This document shows positions 1-9,889 of a DNA stretch of 64,000 bases, one piece after another. The position numbers and the translations under genes were made by a program. The DNA comes from Cycas panzhihuaensis. Lineage: Eukaryota > Cycadophyta. Within the stretch, counting starts at the first letter, position 1; each line of letters opens with the position of its first letter. The stretch covers positions 25,117,741 to 25,181,740 of the forward strand of contig CM041465.1 of assembly GCA_023213395.1 (NCBI GenBank), written 5' to 3'. The notes under the pieces are model-generated. The model searched no databases. It worked only from the letters and a program-made list of their open reading frames with translations, and had not been told where the DNA came from.

Positions 1-1210
1 TTTCATTGTACCAACCTCTTAATGGTGGTGATGTGCTTATGGGAAATGAAGTTTCTTGTAAGACAGTGGTCATTCGTAGCATCAGAACTAAAATGTTTAA
101 TGGTGTAGTGAGAACATTAACTAAAGTTAGATATGTACCTGATCTGAAAAGGAATTTAATTTCTTTGGGTGAACTAGATTATGATGGTTATAAGTACACA
201 GGTCATGAAAGAGTCTTAAAGGTGTCAAAGGGTGTCTTAGTTGTTATGAAATCCTTAAAGAAAGGAAACCTTTATATTTTAGTGGAAAGTAGAGATGTTA
301 GCCATGTAGCTACAATATTAAAGACTACAAAAGATCTAGCTCAGTTATGACATCAAAGACTTAGACACATGAGTGAGAGAGGACTTAAGATGATGATGAA
401 CTATAAGTTACTTCCTAATAGTGTATTTTTAGAAAGTAGTATAGACTTAGGTTTAAAGCAAGGAGTCATACTAGTAAATGTGTTCTGGATTATATACATT
501 CATATGTGTGGCGACTATCCCCTACAATATCTTATAGAGGATCATTGTACTTTATCACATTTATAAATGAATATTGCAGAAAGATATGCATCTATTTTTT
601 GAAAAGGAAATCTGAAGTTTTCAGTGTGTTTAAGTAGTTCAAGGCTCTAGTTGAGAAGAACACGTGAGGTCACCAAATGTTTAAGGCCGACAATAGAGGT
701 GAGTTCAACTCTTTGAAGTTTGAGAACTATTATAGAGAAGTTGGGATCAAAAGGCATAAGACCACTAACTATACTCCGCAGTAGAATGGCATAGTTAAGT
801 GCATCAATAAGACACTCTTGGAAAGAGCAAGAAGCATGCTAAGTAATATGGGAGTGGAGTAGGGCTTATGGACAGAAGCTGTTTAAATAGCTTACTATTT
901 GGTAAAAAGTCACCATCACTTGTAATAGACTACAAGATTCTTGAAGAGGTATGGACTCGATATCCATGTGACTATTTAAATTTGAATGTTTTTTGTTGTG
1001 ATGCTTATGCCTTGACTGATAAATTTCAATGTTTAAAGTTAGACCCAAAATCCAAGAGATATATCTTTGTTGATTATGGTGATAGAGATGGTGTGAAGGG
1101 ATATAGGTTGTGGGATCCTACTACCCATAAAATTACTATTAATAGAGATGTTGTATTTGATGAATCACCCTTTCTAAAATTAGATAGTGTAGAAGTTGAA
1201 GTTAAATAGG
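1..1210 (+). pseudogene. Tork-A GAG-pre-integrase and integrase remnant
   Basis: The frame opens with the short segment after the protease (LNGGDVLMGN), then the GAG-pre-integrase hallmark HQRL.HMSERG at 351-385. Its preceding Trp codon is now TGA. Integrase follows: the second catalytic Asp is present in ADNRGEF (near 690-710). The first catalytic Asp, expected after His near 500, is not visible. The catalytic Glu of the QNGVAERMNRT motif is replaced by Lys (NGIVKCINKT, 787-812). The domain after integrase (residues KRYIFVDYGDRDGVKGYRLW, 1054-1113) is well preserved. At least five in-frame stops are present, mostly TAG in place of Gln. In an active element this enzyme would insert the cDNA into the chromosome. 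Confidence 0.85.
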
Positions 1211-1404
1211 AGCAGAAAGTTGAACATCAATAAGTCAAGCTTGAGATCTAGCCATCTTTAGAAACAGAAGAGCAGGATGATCTTTCTAAAGATGAATCTG
1301 TAGCAGATTTATAGGAGTATGTGGATACTCCTCCACCAACTATTAGAAGATCTACATGAGTTAGTCATCCACCTAACAGGTACATCCCTTCTATCTCTAT
1401 TACT

Positions 1405-2440
1405 TTGGTTTCTAATGATGGTGAGCCTACATGCTATCAGGAAGCAGTAGATGATATCCATAGTGAGAAGCGGAAGAGGACTATGCAGAAAGAGATAGAT
1501 GCGTTGAAGAAAAATAATTCATGGGACCTAGTAGAACTTCCACATGGCAGGAAGACTATTAGTTGTGGGTGGGTTTTTAAGAAGAAAATAGATGTTGATG
1601 GAAAGGTTGATAAATATAAGGCAAGATTGGTGGCTAAAGGCTTTGCAGAGAAAGTAAGCATTGACTTTCATGAGATATTTTCACTAGTTGTCAAACTTGT
1701 TTCAATTTAAGTTCTATTAGCATCAGTAGCTTCTCTTGATCTAGAGTTGGAGTAGTTAGATATAAAAATCACTTTTCTACATGGAGATTTAGATGGGAAG
1801 ATCTATACGGATCAACCAGAAGGGTTTTACAGGATGGCAGGAAAAGACTTATTTGTAGGCTCAGGAAATCATTGTATGGCCTAAAGCAATCACCTAGGTA
1901 ATGGTACAAGAAGTTTAATGGATTTATGGAGAGGTAAAATTTTAAAAGAAGTGAGTATGATCATTGTATTTACTTTAATTCTTAGACAATGGCTTATTCA
2001 TTATCATGGTATTATATGTTGATGACGTACTAGTTGCAAGAAAGAGCATGGCAGAAATCAATAAGTTAAAGGCTCAATTAGCTAGGACTTTTAATATAAA
2101 GGATCTAGGAGATGCAAAATAAATCTTAGGTATAGAGATACATAGAGATAAGAAAAATGGTAAGCTATAGTTATCACAATAGAAATATGTAGAGAAGGTG
2201 CTAACCAGGTTTGGTATGGCAAATGTGAAACCAGTAAGTATCCCATTGACTTCCTATTTTAAGTTTTTTTCAAGTATGAGTCCTAGTAATGAAGAAGAAA
2301 AGGATTATATATCTCATGTACCTCATTCCAGTATAGTAGGAAGTTTGATGTATTCCATGGTATGTACAATACCTGACATTTCACATGCAGTAAATGTAGT
2401 TAGTAGGTTTATGGCAAATCTAGAAAAGGAGCATTGAGCA
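1405..2440 (+). pseudogene. Tork-A reverse transcriptase remnant
   Basis: The copia RT begins with the motif around NNSWDLVELPHGRKTI, then CGWVFKKKIDVDGKVDKYKA (1564-1623) and RLVAKGF, which is the standard N-terminus of copia RT (PF07727). Frame is lost near 1710 and several more times after that. The catalytic YVDD box is intact at 2011-2030 (LYVDDVLVARK). The C-terminal part (2198-2437) keeps the segment ending in VVSRFMANLEKEH. Frameshifts and TAG/TAA codons make it non-functional. Confidence 0.85.
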
Positions 2441-2970
2441 ATAGTGAAATGGGTACTTCAGTATTTGAGAGGCACAAGTGACTATTGCATCAACTTTAGA
2501 GGTACCAGTAACAGGTTTATGGATATGTTGATTCATACTTTGTAGGAGATTTAGATAAGAGAAGGTCTACTTCAGGTTATGTATTTACTCTTGCAAATGG
2601 TCTAGTTAGTTGGATGTCAAAATTATAGAGCACAATTACCTTATTGGCTATAGAAGTTGAATATGTTGCTACAGAACATGCTTGTAAAGAAGCAATCTAG
2701 TTACAGGGTCTAATAGTTAAGATTGGAAGAAAATAGGAAAAGGTAAAGGTATTTTGTGATAGTCAAAGTTCCACTTACTTAGCAAAGAACCTAACTTATC
2801 ATAGTAAGACAAAGTATATTACACTTAAGTGCTATTTTGTTAGATAGGTTGTGGAAGCAGGTGGAGTGGCACTCGAGAAGGTTAATACAAAACATAATTA
2901 TATTGATATGTTTATAAAACTAGTATTATTAGAGAATTTCAAATGGTATTTGACATCTCTTGGATTGTAA
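2440..2970 (+). pseudogene. Tork-A RNase H remnant and pol C-terminus
   Basis: This is the copia-type RNase H that follows RT in the polyprotein. It can be followed through the LRGTSDYCI segment, STSGYVFTLANGLVSWMSK, the Glu of AIEVEYVA, CDSQSSTYLAKN (2757-2792) and the terminal ENFKWYLTSLGL (2932-2967). The stop is TAA at 2968-2970. The catalytic Asp of CDSQS is kept. Internal TAG codons replace Gln or Trp. The polypurine tract lies about 50 bp downstream. Confidence 0.8.
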
Positions 2971-3016
2971 AAAAGGTAATGAATGGTCTAGGAAAGGTAT
3001 CAGGTAAATTGTTGTT

Positions 3017-3027
3017 AAGGTGGAGAT
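3017..3027 (+). other. Tork-A polypurine tract
   Basis: The purine run AAGGTGGAGAT abuts the 3' LTR and would prime plus-strand synthesis. The same string abuts the LTR of Tork-D on the other strand (34740-34750). Confidence 0.75.
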
Positions 3028-3686
3028 TATTAGATAATGTGACAATAATGTTTTGGAGGCTAAAATTTTGATAAGTTGGCAGTGTAGTTTCCCCCCCAAG
3101 TTCCTTGAGGGGTTCCAAGAGGGGCAAGAGCCCCTATTGGCTAGGGGGTAGGAGGGGAGCCAGAACCCCCCATATAAAGAGAGGGTTTGGGGGCGATAAC
3201 CCTCCACCCAAAAAGCTAGCACTGAAAAGCATGCTAAATTGTAAAGAGAATTAAGGTCATTCACTTAAAATATCGTAAATTCTATAGTCGAGATTTGTGC
3301 CTTGTATGACTCTCTCATATAGCCTGATTTAGGGTGTCTTTTTACTACATTGATTATGTTCAATGTATTGGATGTATAGTGAAGAGTTGTACGATTGGTT
3401 ATTATTGTCGTGAGCATTCTAATATAGATTATATATATTTCTCTATTCTTTGATAATAAATATCGATACCTTTCCTGTATAAATATTTCCCTAGCATATT
3501 GCTAGGGTTTTAGCACATTAAATCAAGTGTATATGTGATTCTTTAGCTTTCTTATTCATTTTTATTATATTATCTCTAGTTTAAGAACTTGCATGTTAAA
3601 TTTTAGTTTTGATTCTTGTAACTAGTTACAAAATAGTTTAGATCTTGGTGGCAGTTTTAGGTTATTGGGACCTTGTCTTCTCAACA
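3028..3686 (+). repeat. Tork-A 3' LTR (659 bp)
   Basis: The left end TATTAG (ancestral TGTTAG) and the right end TCAACA give the TGTT...AACA inverted termini expected of an LTR. Both borders were placed by alignment with the Tork-D LTR (657 bp), where similarity starts and stops at the same bases. A TATA box (TATAAAG, 3173-3179) follows a purine- and C-rich stretch and is conserved in Tork-D. A second TATA-like sequence is near 3478. No 5' LTR is in the window. Confidence 0.8.
3173..3179 (+). promoter_or_regulatory. TATA box in the Tork-A LTR
   Basis: TATAAAG lies 145 bp inside the LTR. The same heptamer is at the matching place in the Tork-D LTR (34589-34595, - strand). It marks the likely U3/R promoter of this family. 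Confidence 0.55.
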
Positions 3687-4110
3687 TGTATTAGGGAAGT
3701 GTTTGATGTAGTTTAATACTCAGTCATTTTGAGTAGATTTATAGAGATAAGGTGTCAATTCCTTTTGGGTGAGACATATAGATATAGGTCTTTTATGATG
3801 TTAAATAGCCATTCATTTTGGGTAGGATTTGTAGGGATTAGCTAGCCAGTCCTTTTGGGCAAGAGGTATAAGCAATTACATTTGAGTTGAAATTACTTAG
3901 CCCTTTTGAGTAAGTTTACTAGTAGAAACTTTCTTAAATCAAGTTTTTATATGAATTTCATCTCACCATGGAGTAGTATTACCTCATCATTCATACATTT
4001 CATTTGGTTCCTATCACTTTCATTAGAGTGACTAGTATCCACGTCATTACCATATCTCACCATCCTATGTCTCTTTCTAGAATAAGAGCCCCAGGCATCA
4101 AGGGGGTAAA
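3687..4110 (+). other. F-plus 3' noncoding region with a degenerate repeat ladder
   Basis: No coding frame is visible. The stretch holds about four imperfect units built around 'cattttgagtag...tagagat', 'ccttttgggtgagac', 'cattttgggtaggattt' and 'ccttttgggcaagagg', spaced about 50-60 bp (3725-3920). The end carries a polypurine tract (4100-4110, AAGGGGGTAAA). I read it as the region between the coding part and the 3' LTR of an F-family element that was split by Tork-A. Confidence 0.5.
4100..4110 (+). other. F-plus polypurine tract
   Basis: AAGGGGGTAAA directly precedes TGTTTCACC. The F-minus copy has the same arrangement on the other strand (28474-28486, PPT then TGTTTCACC). Tat Gypsy-1 has a very similar junction (AAGGGGGTAG then TGTTTCCC). 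Confidence 0.7.
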
Positions 4111-6443
4111 TGTTTCACCAAAACTTGGCCTCTTTATTTACATTTAGGTTATATTGGTGAATTGGTACATGTTATATGATTTTATAGAAGGTAATTGATG
4201 GATGTTGATTATATTTGATGGATTAGACCTTGTTTTGTTGAAATGATGCACAATTTCTTATTGATGGAATGTAGTAAATGATGATGTAGATTGTATTCTT
4301 GTTATTTCATCGATGACATAAACTATGGCAATAGAGTTTTCTTTATGATCAACTTGACCTCATGCTTCTTTCAAAGTTAAGTGTTTTTTATCTTATCTTC
4401 AGGATTTCACCCACGATTTTGTTGTTTATCACTCTTTGGGCCTATACTTAATGTATTTTACCTCATTCTAGGCTTGTTTACTGTTTAATAAACACATTTT
4501 GATGATTCAATTCTTATTTAATATCAATTTCTATCATTTTTTAATCAAATTTTTACTTTACTAAAATTGCATTTTTCACTCTATAAAAAATGTGACCAAT
4601 TATGTTTTTCACTGTCATGCAATGAAAATTTAGGTAGATCACTAAATGTTTTATAGGACGCCACCCAGATTCAATGGAATTTGATTCTCTCAATACCCAG
4701 AAGTGCTATAGAGTGATTTTTGCTTGAAAATAAGAAAATAAGAAGTGATTTTTGCTCTAGTATTGTGAGATTTTGTGAAGTTTTTAGAGATTTCTTCAGG
4801 ACTACTATTGTGACTTTGAAGACTTGATTTTCTAAGGATTATTGGGTGAAATCATGAAGAAGTTTTATTGCTATGTTGTTATTCCTTGATTATTAATGAT
4901 ATGAGATTCCATTTTGTTGTATCTTCATTAGTTTCATGCTTAAAACTTCTCTTGATTTCGTGAGATCCTTCCTACTAAGTTTCAAGCTTGTTCCATGGTG
5001 TTTTGAAGGTAATTTTAGCTCATAGTTATTTCTTTTCATTGGCTAATTACTGTTGTATTCTCGTTTGAATTTTTAATGCTAAAATATATGCTAAAAGATC
5101 AACCTTTTATGGGGTCCCTAAATGAAAGATTAAGGTGGGGCATGGTCATTTCTCCACCATACACCCAGTTATTCCTTCCCACTCTATTATAGTAGTTTAG
5201 ATTTTAGTTGGATTGCCATTCTCTTTTGGCACTATTTGGCTCTAGTTTGGCCTCTTTAAATTGTTGATTCTTCCTTCTTTGGTCTTGCTTTGAAGGAAAG
5301 TATATGGGAAAGTTGGTCAAGTTAAAAAGAAACTGGCATCCTAAGGCATTCTTTACAATAGGAAAGGAGTGTTTCTTTAGTATTTATCATTGCATGCACT
5401 TTTATTTTCAAGTTAGTCCTTTTATATTGAGAATGAAAAGTTGAAGATGTTGTTTGGTTGAACTATTTCTAATTTTCAGTTTTGCATTAGGTTCAAGGAT
5501 TGTTTTGGAGCTCTTACTACTCTAATTGAGATAGAACCTTTAGTAATTAGTCTTGCATAGATGATTATTGTTCAAATTTATGGTTTGTCCATCATCTCAT
5601 AGGTCTGAAAATTATTAAAAAATAGTAGTAGTTTCTTTTAAGAATCTCTCTTATTTTCTATGCATTATTTCATCGCTTTTTGAGAGAATTGGTTGCATGT
5701 ATCAAGGTTATAATATATTGGCTAGTTTTACATGTTGATTGGTCTCTCTTAAAAGAAATTTGCATAAATAAATAATATAGTAAATTTTAGATTTTTTAGT
5801 AGCATCATCCCTTTTGAAATAAATCATGCATGTTGCATATAGGAAAAATATCTCATAATTGCATGTGCATCTTTCATGTTGAAAACATAAAAAAAGAAAA
5901 AAAGAAAAAAGAACTTGTATGCATAGTTTCTAGTTTGTTTACTTTTGCTTTCATATATATAAAAAAAAAAACAAAAAGATTTATATGAGTTTAATCTTGT
6001 AGTTTCTTTGGTTATATTGTCTTGCTCTTTTGGCTACATATCTTTGCAATCATATAAAAACCTAGAAACCAAAATAGGACAAACTACCATTTTCATTAGC
6101 TTATCCTCTCTTATAGCTTAGTAAAACTCAAAAGATTGAAATGATTGCATGAGAGGAATCCCTAGGAAGGAAATTGAGGATATTGTAAGTGTAGTTCTAA
6201 ACTTAGAACTCCTTCATCAAGTCATATAGGTTAGTAGATTCTATCACCCTATTTCATATCCACACATTTCATCATATCCACTCACACTTAGGTAGACGAC
6301 ACTATTGGGTAGAGACTCCTTCTTAGGAGTTGGGCAAAGATGGTCCTTTAGGTCCTCTTAAGGTTTGTATCTCCTAATTGTAATCATAAAAGAAATCGAG
6401 AGATGTTAAGTTTAGGTCCTCATTAGGCCCCAACTATCTTTTT
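4111..6443 (+). repeat. F-plus LTR (about 2.3 kb), AT-rich
   Basis: It starts TGTTTCACCAAAACTTGG directly after the polypurine tract. Segments at 4111-4620, about 4860-5130 and about 6290-6443 align, in order, with the inverted F-minus LTRs at 28473-27860, 27600-27300 and 33640-33493. No ORF of note was found. Low-complexity A runs are at 5888-5910 and 5958-5970. A perfect 6-bp-stem, 4-nt-loop inverted repeat (ACTCCT/AGGAGT) is at 6315-6330. The right edge is approximate; it is followed by a PBS-like sequence (6443-6463). Confidence 0.6.
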
Positions 6444-6463
6444 AGTGACCTTGCTGAGGATCT
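6443..6463 (+). other. PBS-like sequence after the F-plus LTR
   Basis: TAGTGACCTTGCTGAGGATCT matches 16 of 21 bases of the sequence that follows the 5' LTR of F-minus (33472-33492). It also resembles the TGGTGACCATACTGGGGACC that follows the Tat 5' LTRs. I cannot name the tRNA with confidence. Confidence 0.4.
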
Positions 6464-6499
6464 AACCCAAGAACCCCTTAGAACACCATGAACAATAAT

Positions 6500-6761
6500 A
6501 ACAATAAAGCAAGTACATTTGAAATCTTTCTATTTTAGTTTTCAGTTCAAGTTATTTGAAAATAACTTACATTATTTCCTAAAAAGAATCTTATTTGTAT
6601 GACTTATATTGCTAATTCTTGACTTGTGTGCACACTCACCTTGGTTGAAATAGACAATGATTAGCTAAAGTCTAGGTCTTAAGGGAGATGCGAGTTTCAT
6701 ATTAGGTCTAGTCTTAACCAAAATAGTGGTGGAGAGACAGGTTAGCCATACCTATGGCCTC
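6500..6761 (+). other. Copia-B 5' leader, left fragment
   Basis: This stretch aligns with the gag leader of Copia-C (about 53190-53420, other strand), for example the shared 'ggttagccatacc' next to the break point. It continues without a gap on the far side of Gypsy-1 at 20773. The 5' LTR of Copia-B is not found in the window. F-plus probably inserted upstream of this point, leaving the LTR off the left end. The left edge is approximate. Confidence 0.6.
6757..6761 (+). other. Target-site duplication of Gypsy-1 (left)
   Basis: GCCTC precedes the 5' LTR and is repeated exactly at 20773-20777 after the 3' LTR. A 5-bp duplication is typical of Ty3/gypsy integration. Confidence 0.9.
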
Positions 6762-9474
6762 TATTTTTTAGCTACTGGGAATGGACTTGAGACAAGTCAA
6801 CTCAGGTAAGCACAGGTATATACTTCTCACTTTTATCCTTGCTTTTGCTTAGTAGAAGTTATTTAGAGTATCGTTTGATGCATGTTTGCTTGCTATTTGT
6901 GTGATCGCATTGCCTTCTCTGCTTGATCATGTTGCTTGCACCTACCGCATACTATCTAGCCTATGACAACACACCATGGGGCACTCCTTAGCGAGTCATG
7001 CACCCCATATGGTACTCAACTGCCTGCAACACCTCCACAACTCCTCAAACATTGTTGTTAGTTGTGATCTACTTGCATCAACACTCCTGTCACCACTTTG
7101 AGCCCCCTTTTAGGTGTGATAAGACCTCTCTGACACTTGTTTCTCTCTTTTGGCCATTTGCCAGCCACCTGGGCATGAGCTCCCAGCCTTCTAGGCCTCT
7201 ACACACCCCTCTGTTTGGCTCTAAGCCTTGGTTTTATCTTTATTTTGGCTTTTAGTCCTACACCGCTGTAAACTAAGTGATACCATGAAGTTTGTCGTGG
7301 TACTGCAAAGTTTGCGACGGTGTAACTATCTAAATTTATTTTTTTTAACCCGCCATGGCAATTCATGCTCTTTTCATAGAATTACCACATGGTGCCTTTG
7401 ATTACTCACCCCATCATAACCCTAATCATTCGTTTAGGGTTGGGATGAGTATAAAACCTAAAAACAGATTCATTTTACTCTTCTTCACCCATTTTTACTC
7501 TCTACTCCTCCTTGCGTTCTGTAATTTCCTCCAGATCTACTCCTCTACTATGGATCCTCTTCCACAGGTGCATCTACTATACCTCAGGCCCTATTGCAGC
7601 GGCTCCAAGCTTCCCTTTATAGGTCCTCTCCATGGAAGGAGAATACTCTCAGTGCGTCAGCAAGCAAGCTGTAAGAACTAAGAGCGGTGTCTATGTTTTG
7701 CCTCCCCTTCAGCCTAGGTCTAAAATGCCTCCTTGACACAGGTTTTTCCTCTGGTTTTTGGCAGAAGAAGACTTTCCTCTGCTACCCTACGGGTACCCTT
7801 TCAATGTCCCTTAGGTTTTCCTGTGATTTCTTTCCTTTATAAGAAGTTATTTGGTCAGTTTTTGCTCCTCTCTTTTCACTCCAGAGGAGCTTATCTCTTC
7901 GCTTCCCATCCTGCACTATTTTTCCTCTCTTTTCCCATTAGCCTACTCTAGGGTGGTTGCATAAGAGGGCTGCATAAGGTTGGGTGAAGGGAGAAAGGTA
8001 GGATCCATCCCCTTATTGGCCTTCTCCCCAAGGGTTTACCCTTCTCTTCCTTCCTTTTCCGCTCCGTGCCTCCCCCTGGAGTTGGGTTAGGGATAGCAAG
8101 AGGCTTATCTCAGTTCTGAAATTAGCATTGGCATCCCTCACCATGCTAGTTTTAGACCTGCACCCTCAGGTATTGGGCATAACATAAACCCCAAAACCCA
8201 TCCCGGTTCAATTTTAATCTTTGGCTTGCCCCGACATGACGATTTGTTATCCGTAGTACCTCGTCCCTTGGGTCTACCTGTGCACCATCACGTTGGTTTG
8301 TTATTTCTTCTACTTACTGTCTGGAACAGCCATCACACTCTTGTCTTTTCCTATTGAAGCTACGTGGAGGTATTTGCGGGTAGGTTGGCTATTCTGAGGC
8401 TAACCTTCCTATATTAGTTATTGCTTGGCGCTGCCTAGATCTGAGATTTGTTCGGTGGTTTTTGGAGTAGAGTGCATTACTTTTTAGCTTGATTTATTAG
8501 CCATCTTTTACATTTATATATATATTAGACGTACTTGGCAGCCCCCTTCTCTGGAAGGGAGAAACCTTTTCTTGTAATTGACAGGTTCGCAGCGGCGAAA
8601 GCAGGGAAGAGGTGGACTTCTTGATAGGTAAGCCCTTCGCTAGTGGTGCTTTTAATTTCTTCCTTGTCTCCTTTTTTCACTATTTTGCTTTCATATATCG
8701 GGGAAGGTAAGGTAGCCCCTCATCCATTTCGACAACCCTCGCCAACTGGCCCCACACCCGTGTGGTGAGTTCGAGTGAATAAATGCGAAAGGAGTGTAAG
8801 GGCATAATGTTTCAACCACACGTCACTCCTAGGCACACCTCCTCCCTTTCTTGTCTCTTTTTTATGCTTTTGATGTTTATTTGTTAACTTTGCATGCTAA
8901 GTCACATAAGAAAAAGGAATGAACGCATCTCTTGCATTCATAAGCTCTTTTCTTTTCATAATCGCTTACTTTGTATGTAGATAGGACTTAAATATAAACG
9001 CAATACTCTTTAAGCCCCATCTCATCCATACGTAAGACGATTTATCCCTTACTCTTGCCTTTGATACTTCGCGTACTCTTGCTTGACATACTATATAACA
9101 ACCTAATCCTAGTCTACATCCCTCTCCTAGTTGAGCTAGGTCGTCACATATCACACACACCTACTTGCATGTTGCCTTCTCCCTCCTATGAGAAGACGCA
9201 ACCTTCTAGAGTCCCCCCACCTCTTCCCAGCCATCCAAGGGGTAAGTGGGCCTCCTCCTTTGGAGTAACCCAAGCCCTTTCCTTGCATCCTCTTTTTGAA
9301 GATTACTCTAAAGTAATTAGGAACCATTTGTGGGTCCTGAACTCGTGCTCCAGTGCATGGACGCCCTGTGTGGTGTTCTTTCTTGCCATTAGGATCCCAT
9401 CCATAACCCGACCACTACGATTGATAGTCTATTTCCTTCTAAGCATAGAAGACCATCCCGTAGATGCAAATCCA
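6762..9474 (+). repeat. Gypsy-1 5' LTR (2713 bp)
   Basis: It begins TATTTTTTAGCTACTGGG (ancestral TGTTTCCCAGC) and ends AAATCCA before the PBS. Length matches the 3' LTR (2716 bp) within 3 bp. A TATA box lies near 7450. Upstream of it (about 7280-7325) is a GC-richer string with repeated 'aagtttg' and near-GGTACC cores. A 148-codon open frame at 9055-9501 is not conserved in the 3' LTR copy, so I do not call it a gene. Confidence 0.9.
7450..7456 (+). promoter_or_regulatory. TATA box in the Gypsy-1 5' LTR
   Basis: TATAAAA in the context GATGAGTATAAAACC, conserved at 18746-18752 in the 3' LTR. Transcription would start about 30 bp downstream, giving a U3 of about 0.7 kb and an unusually long R-U5 of about 2 kb. 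Confidence 0.6.
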
Positions 9475-9495
9475 CTGGTAACCATACTGGGGACC
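9475..9495 (+). other. Gypsy-1 primer binding site
   Basis: CTGGTAACCATACTGGGGACC follows the last LTR base. The Gypsy-2 version (57323-57343, other strand) differs by one base (TGGTGACC). I do not assign the tRNA. Confidence 0.65.
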
Positions 9496-9889
9496 TGCTA
9501 GTAGGGGAGCTAGTCTTACTTCTCTTTCTGTTGGTGCTATTACTTTCCGGTAATCTTCCTTATTTTCCTTTTCCATTGGGCAGCCCCCAACGCGTGCGTC
9601 ATACCCCCTTTCCTTCTAACAACTTTGGCAAAGGTGTTATATGCGACATTTCTCATGTCATTTACGAGGTTTACTACCTTTGTTAGAAGATCCTTCATAT
9701 CACCTACTTCCATCGTCAGATTCTGATTTGACAATAGAGGGCTATCCTTCTGACTGGGTCTATCATGCCTTTGCCTCAGGAACTCATGATTTCCCTGCAT
9801 CTATTCCAAGGTCCACTTAAGAAGGTGACGAACCTATCTACTACCTGGGTGACCAACATCACCCCCTTGACATCCATCCTTCTACCCAT
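9496..9889 (+). other. Gypsy-1 leader between PBS and gag
   Basis: No supported gene. An 86-codon frame on the - strand (9540-9800) has no recognisable motif and looks accidental. The gag frame may start anywhere near 9890, the first ATG of the long pro-rich frame. Confidence 0.4.

Larger units (their letters stand above)
1..3686 (+). mobile_element. Tork-A: Ty1/copia element, Tnt1/Tork-like, 5' end outside the window
   Basis: The order of remnants is GAG-pre-integrase, integrase, reverse transcriptase, RNase H, polypurine tract and 3' LTR, which is the Ty1/copia order. A second copy of the same family lies on the other strand (Tork-D); the pol remnants and the LTR align with it. Tork-A appears to sit inside the 3' noncoding part of the F-plus element, because F-plus sequence begins directly after base 3686. 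The left target duplication is off the window, so the insertion site cannot be verified. The Tork lineage is inferred from GAG-pre-integrase and integrase motifs only. Confidence 0.9.

Noticed and set aside
9055-9501. 148-codon + frame at the end of the Gypsy-1 5' LTR
   Set aside because: The matching frame in the 3' LTR (20359-20571) is broken, there is no known motif, and it runs across the LTR/PBS border.
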